63,347 bases of DNA from the NCBI RefSeq assembly GCF_000430665.1, contig NZ_AUML01000036.1, positions 1-63,347 on the forward strand, read 5' to 3'. The DNA comes from Aquimarina muelleri DSM 19832 (GTDB lineage: Bacteria; Bacteroidota; Bacteroidia; Flavobacteriales; Flavobacteriaceae). Each line of letters starts with the position of its first letter. The stretch's first letter is position 1. Under the pieces are notes generated by a model, which did not search any database, was not told the DNA's origin, and saw only the letters and a list, made by a program, of their open reading frames with translations. Position numbers and translations under genes: made by a program. Shown here one piece after another: positions 1 through 9,456 of this stretch.

Positions 1-132
1 GCTAAAAATGGAGAATTAAAAAATGTCCATGGCTATGGAAAAGCTATATCTTATGGTATAGAAAATATGGAAATGCAGAGTGCCTTAACCATATTTGCTG
101 TGAATTTGAAAAGAATTTTAAAATTAAGCTAG
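1..132 (+). CDS. Transposase C-terminal end, partial (cut by window edge)
   Basis: Frame 1 is open from the first base to TAG at 130-132 and gives 43 residues. They contain HGYGKAISYGIENMEMQS followed by LTIFAVNLKRIL. This resembles the C-terminal tail of DDE transposases of the IS1182 type, where an HG-(L/Y)-R/K-(A)-x-Y-G-(L/I) stretch precedes an A-x-N-L-K-R helix. The catalytic part lies outside the window, so an intact element and a fragment cannot be told apart. Hairpins follow at 236-270 and 281-296. Family assignment is by recognition of the tail only. Confidence 0.6.
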   Translation, partial: AKNGELKNVHGYGKAISYGIENMEMQSALTIFAVNLKRILKLS

Positions 133-531
133 TCCAAAATGAGACAAAACAATACCGTTTTGATTATCATACCATTTAAACTAAAATAAGCCTTTTTAAG
201 AGAGTCCAAACAGCTTTGAGAACCTATAAACCAAAAAGAGATTTCACAAAATTAGCTCGTGAAATCTCTTATATGAACCTCTCTTTTTGAAAAGAGACTT
301 ACTTTTTCAGTAGCCTCTATTTTATTACTGTTTTTAAAACAAAAAGCATCCTACCATTCCTTAGTATACTTTTTTAAAATAATAAAGCTCTAATATTAAA
401 CATTGTATTAGAAGAAAGAAAAAAAACAAAACACTGAATATCAGTATTTTGTTTTTTTTGGCACGCTGCTTGATATTATAAAAAGTAAGAGCGAAAAATT
501 AATTTCTATTCTTATTTTAAAACCACAGATT
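133..531. other. Intergenic region with two hairpins
   Basis: No coding frame is supported here. A 12-bp perfect inverted repeat lies at 236-247/259-270 (AAGAGATTTCAC and its complement). A second, 7-bp hairpin lies at 281-287/290-296. They could mark the transposase transcript end or the end of the insertion element. The segment 430-531 is the leader of the secreted protein that starts at 532. No clear insertion-element terminal repeat could be paired because the left end is missing. Confidence 0.5.
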
Positions 532-1860
532 ATGAAAAAAATTGTTATACTATTCACAGGCTTATTATTAGCATCTTTACATGTTAATGCTTCAGAAACT
601 AATACCGAATCGTCTACTCGTTATAATAATAGTAAATCTTTCATATTTACAGAAAGTGGCGTTGAGTTTTCGATATATGCAGATGGTCAATTCGATTTTT
701 ATATCAATAGACCAAGAAACGGTGTAAACATTAATGTTAATACTCCTAGAGTAAATATAAGTTTTAATTCAGGATATGATTATGATGAGTATGTACAATA
801 TGATGATTATGGCGCTGTTGTACAAATAGAAGAAGTACCTGTGTTTTATGATTATTACGGTAGAATTATACAAGCAGGAGACGTTTATATTAATTATAAC
901 AATTATGGGCGTATATCCAGAGTAGGGGAATTATATATACACTATAATAATTATGGAAATTTCTTAAACTCTACTGGTTATATTAACAGATATAATAGAC
1001 ATTATCAATACAGACCATATCATGCATATTTTACAGTACCTGTAGTTACCAGATGCATTGTATACGAAAGACCATATAGAAGATATTATACGCCTTACAG
1101 ATGTTCGTATACCACCTATAGAAGTAATTATTATAGTGGATATTACAGTAGACCTTACAGAAGTCGAGATTACTACAGACCATACAGTAGAGCAAACAGT
1201 TATAATAGAGGATACAGAGTATCTAGTGCACGGGATCTTGGTTATAGAACCCGAAATCACAGAACTACAATGTACCAAAGAAATGACAGAAACTATAGCA
1301 AAATTAATCGTAGTAGAAGTAATCATAACAATGTAGCTACAAGAAGTAGATCGAATGGAAATGATAGTAGAACGCGTTCTATAGCATCTAATAGTAGAAC
1401 ACGTACTACTACTACAAATGGACAAACCAGACAGAGATCGCAAACTACTCAAAGAAACAGATCGAATGGCAATAATAATAAAACCCGTTCTGTAACTTCT
1501 GATAACAGAACACGAAGTACTAATAAAAATGTACAAACCAGACAAAAGGTTCGATCTAACAATAGTACTCCTTCTAGAAAACAAGTACAAAGTACCCAAA
1601 GAAGTAGAAGTACTGTAGCAAATAGATCTGGTCAAAACAATAGCAGAATACAAAAACCTGCTACTAGAACAAATCAAATACAAAAACAAAGAAATTCGAG
1701 TAGAAATAACTCTAGAAATGTAACAAGCCGTTCTAATAATAGTCAATATAATAGTAAAGGAAGAACAGCTTCCAGAGTTACTACAAATACACAAAGAAAC
1801 TCTGCTAGTAGAGCATCAAAGTCTAACGATTCAAGATCACGTAGCAGAAGTAGAAATTAA
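532..1860 (+). CDS. Secreted Tyr/Asn-repeat protein with Ser/Arg/Asn-rich tail
   Basis: The 442-residue protein has an N-terminal signal peptide (about residues 1-20, ending HVNA). A segment follows with four consecutive 16-residue units at about 90-153, each beginning Y-x-x-Y-G (YDDYGAVV, YDYYGRII, YNNYGRIS, YNNYGNFL). Residues of about 155-235 are rich in Tyr, Arg and Pro. The last 200 residues are low-complexity Ser, Arg, Asn and Thr and strongly basic. It is probably exported and associated with the envelope, and the basic tail could bind anionic polymers or nucleic acid, which is inference. No enzymatic domain is recognised. It is transcribed toward the polysaccharide cluster. The antisense frame over its 3' half is only a shadow of the biased codons. 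Confidence 0.8.
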   Translation: MKKIVILFTGLLLASLHVNASETNTESSTRYNNSKSFIFTESGVEFSIYADGQFDFYINRPRNGVNINVNTPRVNISFNSGYDYDEYVQYDDYGAVVQIEEVPVFYDYYGRIIQAGDVYINYNNYGRISRVGELYIHYNNYGNFLNSTGYINRYNRHYQYRPYHAYFTVPVVTRCIVYERPYRRYYTPYRCSYTTYRSNYYSGYYSRPYRSRDYYRPYSRANSYNRGYRVSSARDLGYRTRNHRTTMYQRNDRNYSKINRSRSNHNNVATRSRSNGNDSRTRSIASNSRTRTTTTNGQTRQRSQTTQRNRSNGNNNKTRSVTSDNRTRSTNKNVQTRQKVRSNNSTPSRKQVQSTQRSRSTVANRSGQNNSRIQKPATRTNQIQKQRNSSRNNSRNVTSRSNNSQYNSKGRTASRVTTNTQRNSASRASKSNDSRSRSRSRN

Positions 1861-1891
1861 AAAATATTTATCTTTTTGGTTGGTTAGTTTA

Positions 1892-1936
1892 GAAAATCCC
1901 TTAGAGTTCAATGCTTAGGCACCTCGGGGGATTTTC
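1892..1936. terminator. Possible bidirectional terminator between convergent genes
   Basis: GAAAATCCC at 1892-1900 pairs with GGGATTTTC at 1928-1936. The hairpin lies between the end of the secreted repeat protein and the flippase gene and includes the flippase stop region. The loop is long (27 nt) and neither side has a strong U-tract, so the call is weak. Confidence 0.3.
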
Positions 1937-3372
1937 TTTATAAGGGTATTAATATCTGTAGATACTCTAAGAGTATAAAAAATAAATACATATACCAAAC
2001 TTATCAAAATACTTTTACTAACTATATTAAGTATAGGATGAAATGGTAACTCCCAAAAGTAAAAACCAAATGTTATACTCACAATTAATAAAATAGTCAA
2101 AAATGTTTTTTGAGAAAAAGGATGCATCTTAAATTTGGTATATACTATCCACAATTTTACCGAATTATAGCAAAAAACTGCTATAAAAGTAGCTATTGCA
2201 GCACCAGTTATACCTAAAACAGGAATCCAAAACATATTTAATATAACCGTAAGAACTACCATCCCAACTCCAACGTATAATATCATTCTGTAATAGTCTG
2301 AGCTATACAAAATAGAATTATTGTTCCCTAAAAGGTTATCAAATAATTTTGCGCTTCCGATCAAAACTATCACCCAAATAAACAAATTATAATTATCTGG
2401 TATAAATTTGTATAACTCATTTACATTACATATTATCAAAACAAAAAGCAAACCACTGGTAATCAAAAGATTTAAAGAACTTTTTTGATACAATTCTTTT
2501 AATTGCACCTTAGCTTTTTCATTAATTAACTTAGCAGTTAATGGGTAGGTAATTTGATGCATTGCTCTAGACGGAATAGAGATAACTATTGCTATAAAAG
2601 CACATAATTGGTAATCTGCCAAATTCTCTATAGGTAAATATCTTTCGATCATTGCCTTATCTATATCGATTAACAAACTTGCTACAGATCCTGCTATCAA
2701 TATTAATCCAGAATATTTGAAAACAGAAATATAATTATCTGGTAACGAAAAACGTGGTTTAAATCGATGAAGTCCAAGTGCGTACATTTTCATGATTAAA
2801 GTTCTTAATAGGTAAGCTATAACCAGAGCATAAATAAATTGATGAATTGTTAAGATTTTAAAATAGACTAAAAACAAAAGTATACTTATACAGATTCTTA
2901 AGAATAATTCTTTCATTATATTGCCAAAAACACTTTTTAATTTCACTTTAGACCAAGCAAAAAACACCTCAAAATAAGATGCGGCAAATGCTAGAATATA
3001 AATAGTCCAAACATAAGGTTGCACTATTGTATTTTTATCTTCAAAAAAACTAAGAATCGTAGTATAAAACATAATACCTATTGCCCCTAAAACTAATGCT
3101 ACTAATAATGGAGTAATAAGTATAACTGTTAAAAACTTATCCTGCTGTTCTTTATTTGAGTAAGAAGTAAAAAACTTTACTAAAGTATTTTGCATCCCAA
3201 ATGCCATTAATGGCCAAATCAAATTTGAAGCTGTCATAAGGTATGAGATCAACCCATAATGCTCTTTATCCATAAAATAGGTAAACAAAAACAACGTATT
3301 TATAGCCCCTATCCCAAATCCAAAGCAAGTGATAATTATGTTTCTTATGGTTTGATTAACTACTACCCCCAT
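1915..3372 (-). CDS. Polysaccharide flippase (Wzx/MATE-like membrane protein)
   Basis: The 485-residue protein is almost wholly hydrophobic, with roughly 12-14 membrane helices. Its layout fits the MOP superfamily of oligosaccharide exporters (Wzx/RfbX type), which flip undecaprenyl-linked sugar units across the inner membrane. Features that fit are the amphipathic N-terminal helix with TIRNII, loops rich in Lys/Tyr, and C-terminal paired helices. It lies downstream of a glycosyltransferase and YfhO on the same strand, which supports a surface polysaccharide role. A 144-bp gap and its own promoter-like motif (3402-3428) suggest separate transcription. The exact substrate is unknown. Confidence 0.82.
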   Translation of the reverse strand: MGVVVNQTIRNIIITCFGFGIGAINTLFLFTYFMDKEHYGLISYLMTASNLIWPLMAFGMQNTLVKFFTSYSNKEQQDKFLTVILITPLLVALVLGAIGIMFYTTILSFFEDKNTIVQPYVWTIYILAFAASYFEVFFAWSKVKLKSVFGNIMKELFLRICISILLFLVYFKILTIHQFIYALVIAYLLRTLIMKMYALGLHRFKPRFSLPDNYISVFKYSGLILIAGSVASLLIDIDKAMIERYLPIENLADYQLCAFIAIVISIPSRAMHQITYPLTAKLINEKAKVQLKELYQKSSLNLLITSGLLFVLIICNVNELYKFIPDNYNLFIWVIVLIGSAKLFDNLLGNNNSILYSSDYYRMILYVGVGMVVLTVILNMFWIPVLGITGAAIATFIAVFCYNSVKLWIVYTKFKMHPFSQKTFLTILLIVSITFGFYFWELPFHPILNIVSKSILISLVYVFIFYTLRVSTDINTLIKKIPRGA

Positions 3373-3401
3373 TAACTACAGAAAATTTATATTTTAAAAC
3401 T

Positions 3402-3428
3402 CAAAAGTACAAAATACGGGATTAGCAA
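3402..3428 (-). promoter_or_regulatory. Candidate promoter of the flippase gene
   Basis: On the minus strand TACTTTTG (3402-3409) fits the Bacteroidota -7 motif TAnnTTTG, and TTG (3426-3428) lies 16 nt upstream as a possible -33 element. The start codon is about 30 nt downstream. Confidence 0.5.
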
Positions 3429-3516
3429 TATCCATTTGTTTTGACTAAGCATATTTTGAAAATGAAAGACTCGAAACTGAGTAGAATAATCGAAAATGAA
3501 AGGCTTAAATTTACAC

Positions 3517-4797
3517 CTAAGTATTCTTTAATATTTCAGTCAAAACTTGTGTCAAATTCCTCCTGCTATATTTTTCTACCCCGATAACATGGGATTTTAA
3601 TTTTTGCTCTTGAAAGTGATTAAAATACTGAAGCATTTGTGTTTTTATCTTTTCATATTCGTGATACTCAAAAAAGACTCCTGAATTTGTTTCTTTTATA
3701 ATTCTGGATATATCTGCATCTGCAGGTCCCAGTGCTATAATTGGTCTTTTAGAAACCATATATTCAAATAGCTTACCCGGTATAATACATTTTGTTTCTT
3801 TACTATCAATTTCTATCAATAATAAAATCTGAGAGCTTCTTTGAATTTGAATAGCTTCGATATGAGGAACATATCCTTTAAATACTATAAAGTCAGATAA
3901 TCCCGCTTCTTTTATTGAAAAAAGTACATCCTCACTAACTGCGCCAACTAATTGTAATTGAAAAGCTTCTGCAAAAGTTTTATTTTCCTGCGTTAGTTCG
4001 TACAGTACTTTCCAAAAAAGTTTTGGATCTCTTCCCTGCAATAACGAGCCTATATGCGAAACTGTAAATTTAGTATCCAAAACCGTTTCAGGGATTGATT
4101 CTTTATCAAAACCATTAGTAACCACAGAAACAGAGGTATCCGTTAAACTTTGAAACTCTTTTTGAGTAGTAAAACTAGTCACTACTATATGATCTGCCTC
4201 TTTTAAAACTTCTTTCTCTAAACGTTTATGCTTTTGTAGAGATCGCTTGGTAAGTTTTAGCTTATCATGATACCCTATAGTAGTCCAAGGGTCTCTAAAA
4301 TCGGCAAGCCATTTAACACCTGTTTGATTCTTTAACTCCTTTCCTATTAAATGCACACTATGTGGAGGGCCTGTCGTTATTATGGTTTCTATTTTATTTT
4401 CTATAATAAAATCTTTCAAATATTCCACAGAGGGTTTAACCCAAAACTTGCGAGCATCGGGAATAAAAAAGTTTCCCCGTATGTATAATAAAAATCTCTG
4501 TATAAAGGATTGTTTCTCCTTACCTGCAATAATACCCTTGCTTATTGTTTTACTTTCTTTTTTTGAAAAAATCTCCGCAAATCGATAAGGTTCAAAAATA
4601 GGTTGTTTTAGTATTTCTATTCCTTTTGGAATTTCGGCTACTAAAGAACTATCTTCTAAGGGGTAAGTTGGATTCTCTGGCACATATACTACTGGCTCTA
4701 TACCAAAATCTCTAAAATACTTTACAAACTTAAGCCAGCGTTGTACTCCAGGACCACCAGCAGGTGGCCAATAATATGTAATGATTAGAACCTTCAA
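3517..4797 (-). CDS. Glycosyltransferase, family 4 (GT-B fold)
   Basis: The 426-residue protein begins MKVLIITYYWPPAGGPGVQ. This is the glycine-rich N-terminal loop of GT4-type glycosyltransferases. A central ITTGPPHSVH stretch follows, then a C-terminal nucleotide-sugar region with FEYMVSKRPIIALGP (the E-x7-E type region). It probably transfers a sugar from a nucleotide donor to a lipid-linked acceptor on the cytoplasmic side. It ends 144 bp before the flippase and starts 8 bp after YfhO, so it is co-transcribed with YfhO. Donor and acceptor cannot be inferred. Confidence 0.85.
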   Translation of the reverse strand: MKVLIITYYWPPAGGPGVQRWLKFVKYFRDFGIEPVVYVPENPTYPLEDSSLVAEIPKGIEILKQPIFEPYRFAEIFSKKESKTISKGIIAGKEKQSFIQRFLLYIRGNFFIPDARKFWVKPSVEYLKDFIIENKIETIITTGPPHSVHLIGKELKNQTGVKWLADFRDPWTTIGYHDKLKLTKRSLQKHKRLEKEVLKEADHIVVTSFTTQKEFQSLTDTSVSVVTNGFDKESIPETVLDTKFTVSHIGSLLQGRDPKLFWKVLYELTQENKTFAEAFQLQLVGAVSEDVLFSIKEAGLSDFIVFKGYVPHIEAIQIQRSSQILLLIEIDSKETKCIIPGKLFEYMVSKRPIIALGPADADISRIIKETNSGVFFEYHEYEKIKTQMLQYFNHFQEQKLKSHVIGVEKYSRRNLTQVLTEILKNT

Positions 4798-4805
4798 AAT
4801 ATATC

Positions 4806-7250
4806 CTACTTTTCTTCTTTTGTAAAAGGTAATATATTCCCTGTCTTTTTATATTGAAAATACAGACCTCCTATAAGTAATAGTATAAAAAGAATAGAAC
4901 TTGCTAGTGTAATAGTGCTTCCTGTTTTTACCACCTGTGGTTCGAACTTAAATTCTATTTGGTGCTTTCCTGCGGGGATAGGCACCCCTCTTAACGTATA
5001 ATTTGCTTGTATCTGCGTAACAAGATTGCCATCTATATAAGCATTCCAGCCAGGATAATATATTTCAGAAAAAATAGCAAATCCTTTATCTTCATTATTA
5101 GATTCGTAAACTAAATGATTAGGTTTATGATCTGTTAAGGTTATATATGCTAAACTATCTACAGTGTATTTAGTATTGGGAACAGCCTCTTTAAAACTAG
5201 AATTAATAATTGCTTCTTTTTTTGTGTCTACTTCTTTTAAAGTTAGGATTTCATCATTTGCAGAATCTACCATTTTTATATCCGAAACAAACCATGCATT
5301 CCCGTTAGCATAAGGATTAGTTAATGCTTTTACACCATCCTCATCCTCGGTAATAATATACTTTACATTTAGCATATTCATTACTCCAACATCATTTTTG
5401 GCAAGATAAAACTCAAATAAATCCTGCATTCTTCCTGGTTTTGCAGCATGATACCCGCCTAATGCATTATGAAAGTAAGATGCTCTACCAGAGTTAAAAG
5501 GGTTTGCAGTTAAATCAAATACTCTAAAATGCCCTTTGTCTTTAAAAATTTCTTTATCTGCTTGATTTGCTACAAAAGGTTTATTAAACTCTCTTGCAGA
5601 AACAAAATTATCTTTGTTTACATATTTCCAATCTACTAATACTAAATCCAAAACGATTAATACTCCGAGCCCAATAATTAAAATGTTTTCTTTTAGCTTT
5701 CCTTTTAAATACATCCAACATCCTGCTGCAATTAATAATACAAATAATAAGGACCGTAAAGTATCTGCTGTAAATATTGCTTTTCTGTCTTCCTTAATTG
5801 CTCTTAGATAATCTGGGCCACCTTGTTCTATTAGCATACTATCTCCTAACCCACTAAAATTAAATAAGCTAGATTTAAATAATAAAAACAATAATGCTAT
5901 TCCTCCTGTAATTGCTGTAGTATATTTTAGAGCATTATTTTTTTCTTCTTTAGAAACAGCATTACTAAACAATTTATGTATACCTACTATTGCCAATATA
6001 GGAACGCATAATTCAATGATTACTTGTATAGAAGAAACGGCTCTAAATTTATCATACATAGGGAAGTAATTAATGAAAAATTCTGTTAAAAAACTAAAGT
6101 TTTTTCCCCATGACAATACTAATGCTAATACCGATCCGCCTACAATCCACCACTTTAATCTTCCTTTTACTAAAAATAATGCAAAAACAAATAAAAATAG
6201 TACGGTAGCACCTATATATGCTGGTGCACCAACTATAGGTTGATCTCCCCAATAGGTAGGCACATGTTCTGTATAAGATTTTGCTTGTGTTGGAGATACC
6301 CCTAATTTTAATAACTCATCATAGGTATTAGAATTCGTTCCCAAATTTTCATAAGAGGCTCCCCCCATAAAACGAGGAATAAAAAGATTAAAACTCTCTA
6401 ATTTACCATAACTATATTGTGTGATATAATCAAAATCTAAACCAGTACTCTTTTTTTCTTTACCATTAGATTGAATAGTGATACCTGTATTACCTCTTGT
6501 ACTATATTTTGCATATTCATTTGTAGCTAAAAGACTTGTAGCATTAAGCAACAAAGAAAACAAAACAGCTACAACCATAATACCGATCGACTTAAAATAA
6601 TCTGGTATCTCTTTCTTTTTATATGCATCTATTAAATAAGAAACTCCTAATACAAGTACCAATAAAAAGAGATAATAGGTCATCTGAAAATGGTTTGCTG
6701 CAATCTCTAATGCCATCGATAGAGTTAACAACAGAAAACCCCATATATATTTTTTTCTAAAAACGAGTAAAATCCCACTAAGTACCAAAGGCATATACCC
6801 TATTGCATGTGCTTTAGCGTTATGTCCTACTCCGATAATAATTATAAAATAAGTAGAAAATCCAAAAGCTAAACTCCCCAGAAAAGCAAGCCTATAATCT
6901 ACTTTCAACACTAACAAAAGGATGTAAAATCCTATAAAATATAAAAATAAATAATCTGCTGGTCTTGGTAAAAAACGTATAATCCTATCTATTTTTTTTA
7001 TATAACTATGCGGGTATTGCGCTCCCATTTGATAGGTAGGCATACCTCCAAAAGCATTATCTGCCCAATATGGTTCTTCTCCAGTTTGGTTTCTAAAATC
7101 AGTTTGCTGTCTTGCCATCCCAGTATATTGAACAATATCTCCTTGTCGCATTTTTTTACCACTTAAAACAGGGTTAAAATATGCCAGAGAAACTATAATA
7201 AAACTAAAAACAACAAGTATATGGGGCAAGAATCTTTTAATTAAAGACAT
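4806..7250 (-). CDS. YfhO family membrane protein (GT-C type)
   Basis: The 814-residue integral membrane protein has an N-terminal helix, a periplasmic loop with GDIVQYTGMARQ and ADNAFGGMPTYQMG, some 12 helices, and a soluble C-terminal domain ending in a last helix. EIYYPGWNAYIDG and the following PAGKHQIEFKFEP are the signature of the YfhO family. Gram-positive members act in glycosylation of surface polymers with lipid-linked sugars. Here the neighbours (GT4, flippase) support a role in an envelope glycan, although the acceptor is unknown. It sits 33 bp after the DUF4834 gene and 8 bp before the GT4 gene, which looks like one operon. Confidence 0.88.
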   Translation of the reverse strand: MSLIKRFLPHILVVFSFIIVSLAYFNPVLSGKKMRQGDIVQYTGMARQQTDFRNQTGEEPYWADNAFGGMPTYQMGAQYPHSYIKKIDRIIRFLPRPADYLFLYFIGFYILLLVLKVDYRLAFLGSLAFGFSTYFIIIIGVGHNAKAHAIGYMPLVLSGILLVFRKKYIWGFLLLTLSMALEIAANHFQMTYYLFLLVLVLGVSYLIDAYKKKEIPDYFKSIGIMVVAVLFSLLLNATSLLATNEYAKYSTRGNTGITIQSNGKEKKSTGLDFDYITQYSYGKLESFNLFIPRFMGGASYENLGTNSNTYDELLKLGVSPTQAKSYTEHVPTYWGDQPIVGAPAYIGATVLFLFVFALFLVKGRLKWWIVGGSVLALVLSWGKNFSFLTEFFINYFPMYDKFRAVSSIQVIIELCVPILAIVGIHKLFSNAVSKEEKNNALKYTTAITGGIALLFLLFKSSLFNFSGLGDSMLIEQGGPDYLRAIKEDRKAIFTADTLRSLLFVLLIAAGCWMYLKGKLKENILIIGLGVLIVLDLVLVDWKYVNKDNFVSAREFNKPFVANQADKEIFKDKGHFRVFDLTANPFNSGRASYFHNALGGYHAAKPGRMQDLFEFYLAKNDVGVMNMLNVKYIITEDEDGVKALTNPYANGNAWFVSDIKMVDSANDEILTLKEVDTKKEAIINSSFKEAVPNTKYTVDSLAYITLTDHKPNHLVYESNNEDKGFAIFSEIYYPGWNAYIDGNLVTQIQANYTLRGVPIPAGKHQIEFKFEPQVVKTGSTITLASSILFILLLIGGLYFQYKKTGNILPFTKEEK

Positions 7251-7283
7251 GATATATGTGAGTTTACTAAATGAAAAGCCAAA

Positions 7284-7553
7284 TTAATCAATTTCCTCAT
7301 AATCGATATATTCTCCTACATCTTTATTCGAAGAATTTTGTTTTGGTTTTTTCTCGATAGTAATTTCACCATCTGTAGATTGTTGAGGTCGTTGGTTTTG
7401 GCTAAATTGTTGTTGAAATTTTTCTCCTGCCTTCTTTGTTACATACTTAAGCAATAGAGGACCAAATAAACGCGTTAATACTTTTAGCCCATAATATATC
7501 AACATTATGATGAGAATTATCTTCAATACCCCTTGCAACGATGCTTCTTGCAT
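7284..7553 (-). CDS. DUF4834 family small membrane protein
   Basis: The protein has 89 residues when started at the ATG at 7551-7553 (MQEASLQGVLKIILII). It has one hydrophobic helix (about residues 8-25), a short amphipathic RLFGPLLLKYVTKKAGEK region, a Gln-rich linker and the conserved end VGEYIDYEEID. That layout matches the DUF4834 family common in Flavobacteriaceae. The frame is open further upstream to 7739, but that extension has no family resemblance and would overlap the divergent gene. A TAnnTTTG match at 7566-7573 also supports the short start. It heads the yfhO operon. Its function is unknown. Confidence 0.8.
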   Translation of the reverse strand: MQEASLQGVLKIILIIMLIYYGLKVLTRLFGPLLLKYVTKKAGEKFQQQFSQNQRPQQSTDGEITIEKKPKQNSSNKDVGEYIDYEEID

Positions 7554-7565
7554 ATCATTTTTTTT

Positions 7566-7636
7566 CAAAAATAATGAACTCTGGATACAATTACAGGCAT
7601 ACAGTCCTAAAAAAATGATAAAATCTGCTATATTTG
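7566..7636. promoter_or_regulatory. Divergent promoter region, DUF4834 operon and barrel protein
   Basis: The 100-bp gap between the two starts contains TATATTTG on the plus strand (7629-7636), 17 nt before the ATG at 7654. On the minus strand it contains TATTTTTG (7566-7573), 12 nt before the ATG at 7553. Both fit TAnnTTTG. No well-placed -33 TTG is evident for either. Confidence 0.45.
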
Positions 7637-7653
7637 AACCAAATCTATTGCAT

Positions 7654-9321
7654 ATGAACCCTAAGTCTATTCTGTTATTAGTTACCATATTTTTATTTAG
7701 CATAACGGTTTCTGCACAATACACTGAAAAAATTAACACTAACCGACCAGGAACTTCTCAAGGAGCTTTCTCTGTAGGGAACAATGTGTTACAATTTGAA
7801 GGAGGTTTTGGTTTTGGAAAACAAAAACATAAACTCTTAAACACCAAAACCAATGTTTTTAATTTAGATTACTCTGCCAGATATGGTCTTTTGATCGAAC
7901 AATTAGAAATTAGAGTAAATGGAAGATTTAGAGCCGATGGTGTAAAGCAAACTATTGGGGCTAATGAAGAAAAGATAAAGAGAAGTAACTTTGAATTAAA
8001 TACTATTGGTGCTAAATATTTAATTTATGACCCATATAAAAGACCAAAAAAAGATTCTATCAACTATGATGAATTAAAAAGTTGGAAAGCTCGTCATAAA
8101 TTTAAATGGAAAAGCTTAATCCCAGCAGTTTCTGCATATTTAGGAGCAAATTTTGTATCTAAAGACAATCCTTTTACTGCACCTAATGACGATCCGTTTA
8201 GCCCTAAAATAGTGATTATGACCCAAAATAATTGGTCTACAAGTTTAAACGGAGACTGGGTATTGGTAACTAATTTTATTGTAGATAAAATTACTACAGA
8301 AGACCCTATTATTGGGTGGATTGTTACTTCTACACATACCATTAATGAAAAATGGGCTGCATTTGGGGAGTATCAAGGACAAAAAAGTGATTTTTATAGT
8401 GATAATATATTAAGGCTTGGAGGAGCATACCTTTATGATAAAGACTTACAATTTGATGCAAATGTTGCGTTTAATTTTAAAGATACCCCTTCTGTATTTA
8501 CCGTTAGTTTTGGTGCTTCATATCGTTTTGATTGGCATACCAAAGATGAAATTATAGAACAACCAGGATTAGAAGGCGGTGTTAAAGAAGATGAAAAATT
8601 AAAAGAAGAACTCGAAGGTAAAGACAAAGATAACGACGAAAGAGAGTTTGATGAATTAGAAGAAGGAGAAGGTATCGAAAATGACAGTCTTAAATTAGAA
8701 AAAACTCCATTTATTAATGATTTTGAAGATGACAGTCTAAGGCAAAATATTGAAAAAGACCTAGATGAAAGAAGAACAGCGGAAAGACTTGAGAGAGAGC
8801 GTATAGAAAATGAAAAAATCTCTAAAAAAGAAGATAAAAAGTTTAGAAAAGAAGAAGCTAGGCGCCTAAAAAGAGAGGCTAAAGAAGCCAGAAAAGCTGA
8901 AAAAGAAGCAATACAAGCCGAAAAAGAAAAGCAAAAACTAGTAGATGATATTGATGCCGAATTAGATAAAATGGAAAAAGAACAAGGCGTAGATCAAGAA
9001 CTACAAGACATCGATAAAGAATTAAAAGAACTTGAAAAGATGGAAAAGGAATTAGAACTCGGTGAAGAAAAGAAAAACACAAAACAAGAAGAAAAAATAG
9101 AGCAAAAAGAAGAAGATGTAGATGCTGAGTATGAAAAATATGAAAAAGAGCAAGAAAAAGCACAGAAATTAGAAGAGAAAAGACTTCAGAAAGAAGAAAA
9201 AAAGCGCCAAAAAGAAGAAAAGAAAAGAAAAAAAGAAGAAGCTAAACGCAAAAAACAAGAAAAAAAAGACAATAATACCGATACAGATCTTGATAAAGAA
9301 TTAAAAGATATAGATCTATAA
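7654..9321 (+). CDS. Outer-membrane barrel protein with long Glu/Lys-rich tail
   Basis: The protein has 555 residues from the ATG at 7654, which gives a good signal peptide (MNPKSILLLVTIFLFSITVSAQ). Residues of about 23-300 begin NTNRPGTSQGAFSVGNNVLQFEGG and continue with alternating strands, resembling the transporter/MetA-pathway barrel family. From about residue 305 the protein changes to a 250-residue Glu/Lys/Asp-rich segment with heptad-like KxEE/KEEK runs, probably coiled coil or intrinsically disordered. The frame is open upstream to 7507 without a signal peptide, so the internal start is preferred. The tail might span the periplasm or bind peptidoglycan, which is inference. Confidence 0.75.
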   Translation: MNPKSILLLVTIFLFSITVSAQYTEKINTNRPGTSQGAFSVGNNVLQFEGGFGFGKQKHKLLNTKTNVFNLDYSARYGLLIEQLEIRVNGRFRADGVKQTIGANEEKIKRSNFELNTIGAKYLIYDPYKRPKKDSINYDELKSWKARHKFKWKSLIPAVSAYLGANFVSKDNPFTAPNDDPFSPKIVIMTQNNWSTSLNGDWVLVTNFIVDKITTEDPIIGWIVTSTHTINEKWAAFGEYQGQKSDFYSDNILRLGGAYLYDKDLQFDANVAFNFKDTPSVFTVSFGASYRFDWHTKDEIIEQPGLEGGVKEDEKLKEELEGKDKDNDEREFDELEEGEGIENDSLKLEKTPFINDFEDDSLRQNIEKDLDERRTAERLERERIENEKISKKEDKKFRKEEARRLKREAKEARKAEKEAIQAEKEKQKLVDDIDAELDKMEKEQGVDQELQDIDKELKELEKMEKELELGEEKKNTKQEEKIEQKEEDVDAEYEKYEKEQEKAQKLEEKRLQKEEKKRQKEEKKRKKEEAKRKKQEKKDNNTDTDLDKELKDIDL

Positions 9322-9428
9322 CAATATTATACCTTAAATAACTCTTTTAAAGTAACAAAATAAAGAGATTAAGATCATATTTTATCAAAAATGATCCATC
9401 CGCATCACAATATTTAATAAAAGGATTA

Positions 9429-9436
9429 TATATTTG
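9429..9436 (+). promoter_or_regulatory. Candidate -7 element (TATATTTG)
   Basis: TATATTTG fits the TAnnTTTG consensus and lies 20 nt before the ATG at 9457. No convincing -33 TTG is present. Confidence 0.42.
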
Positions 9437-9456
9437 TGACGAATTAGAGATGATAT

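Noticed and set aside
964..1794. Long antisense frame over the Ser/Arg-rich gene
   Set aside because: It is a shadow of the biased codons of the real plus-strand protein; no start context, no recognisable domain.
8879..9163. Antisense frame rich in Leu and Phe
   Set aside because: It is the complement of the Glu/Lys-rich tail of the barrel protein; such a mirror frame is expected.
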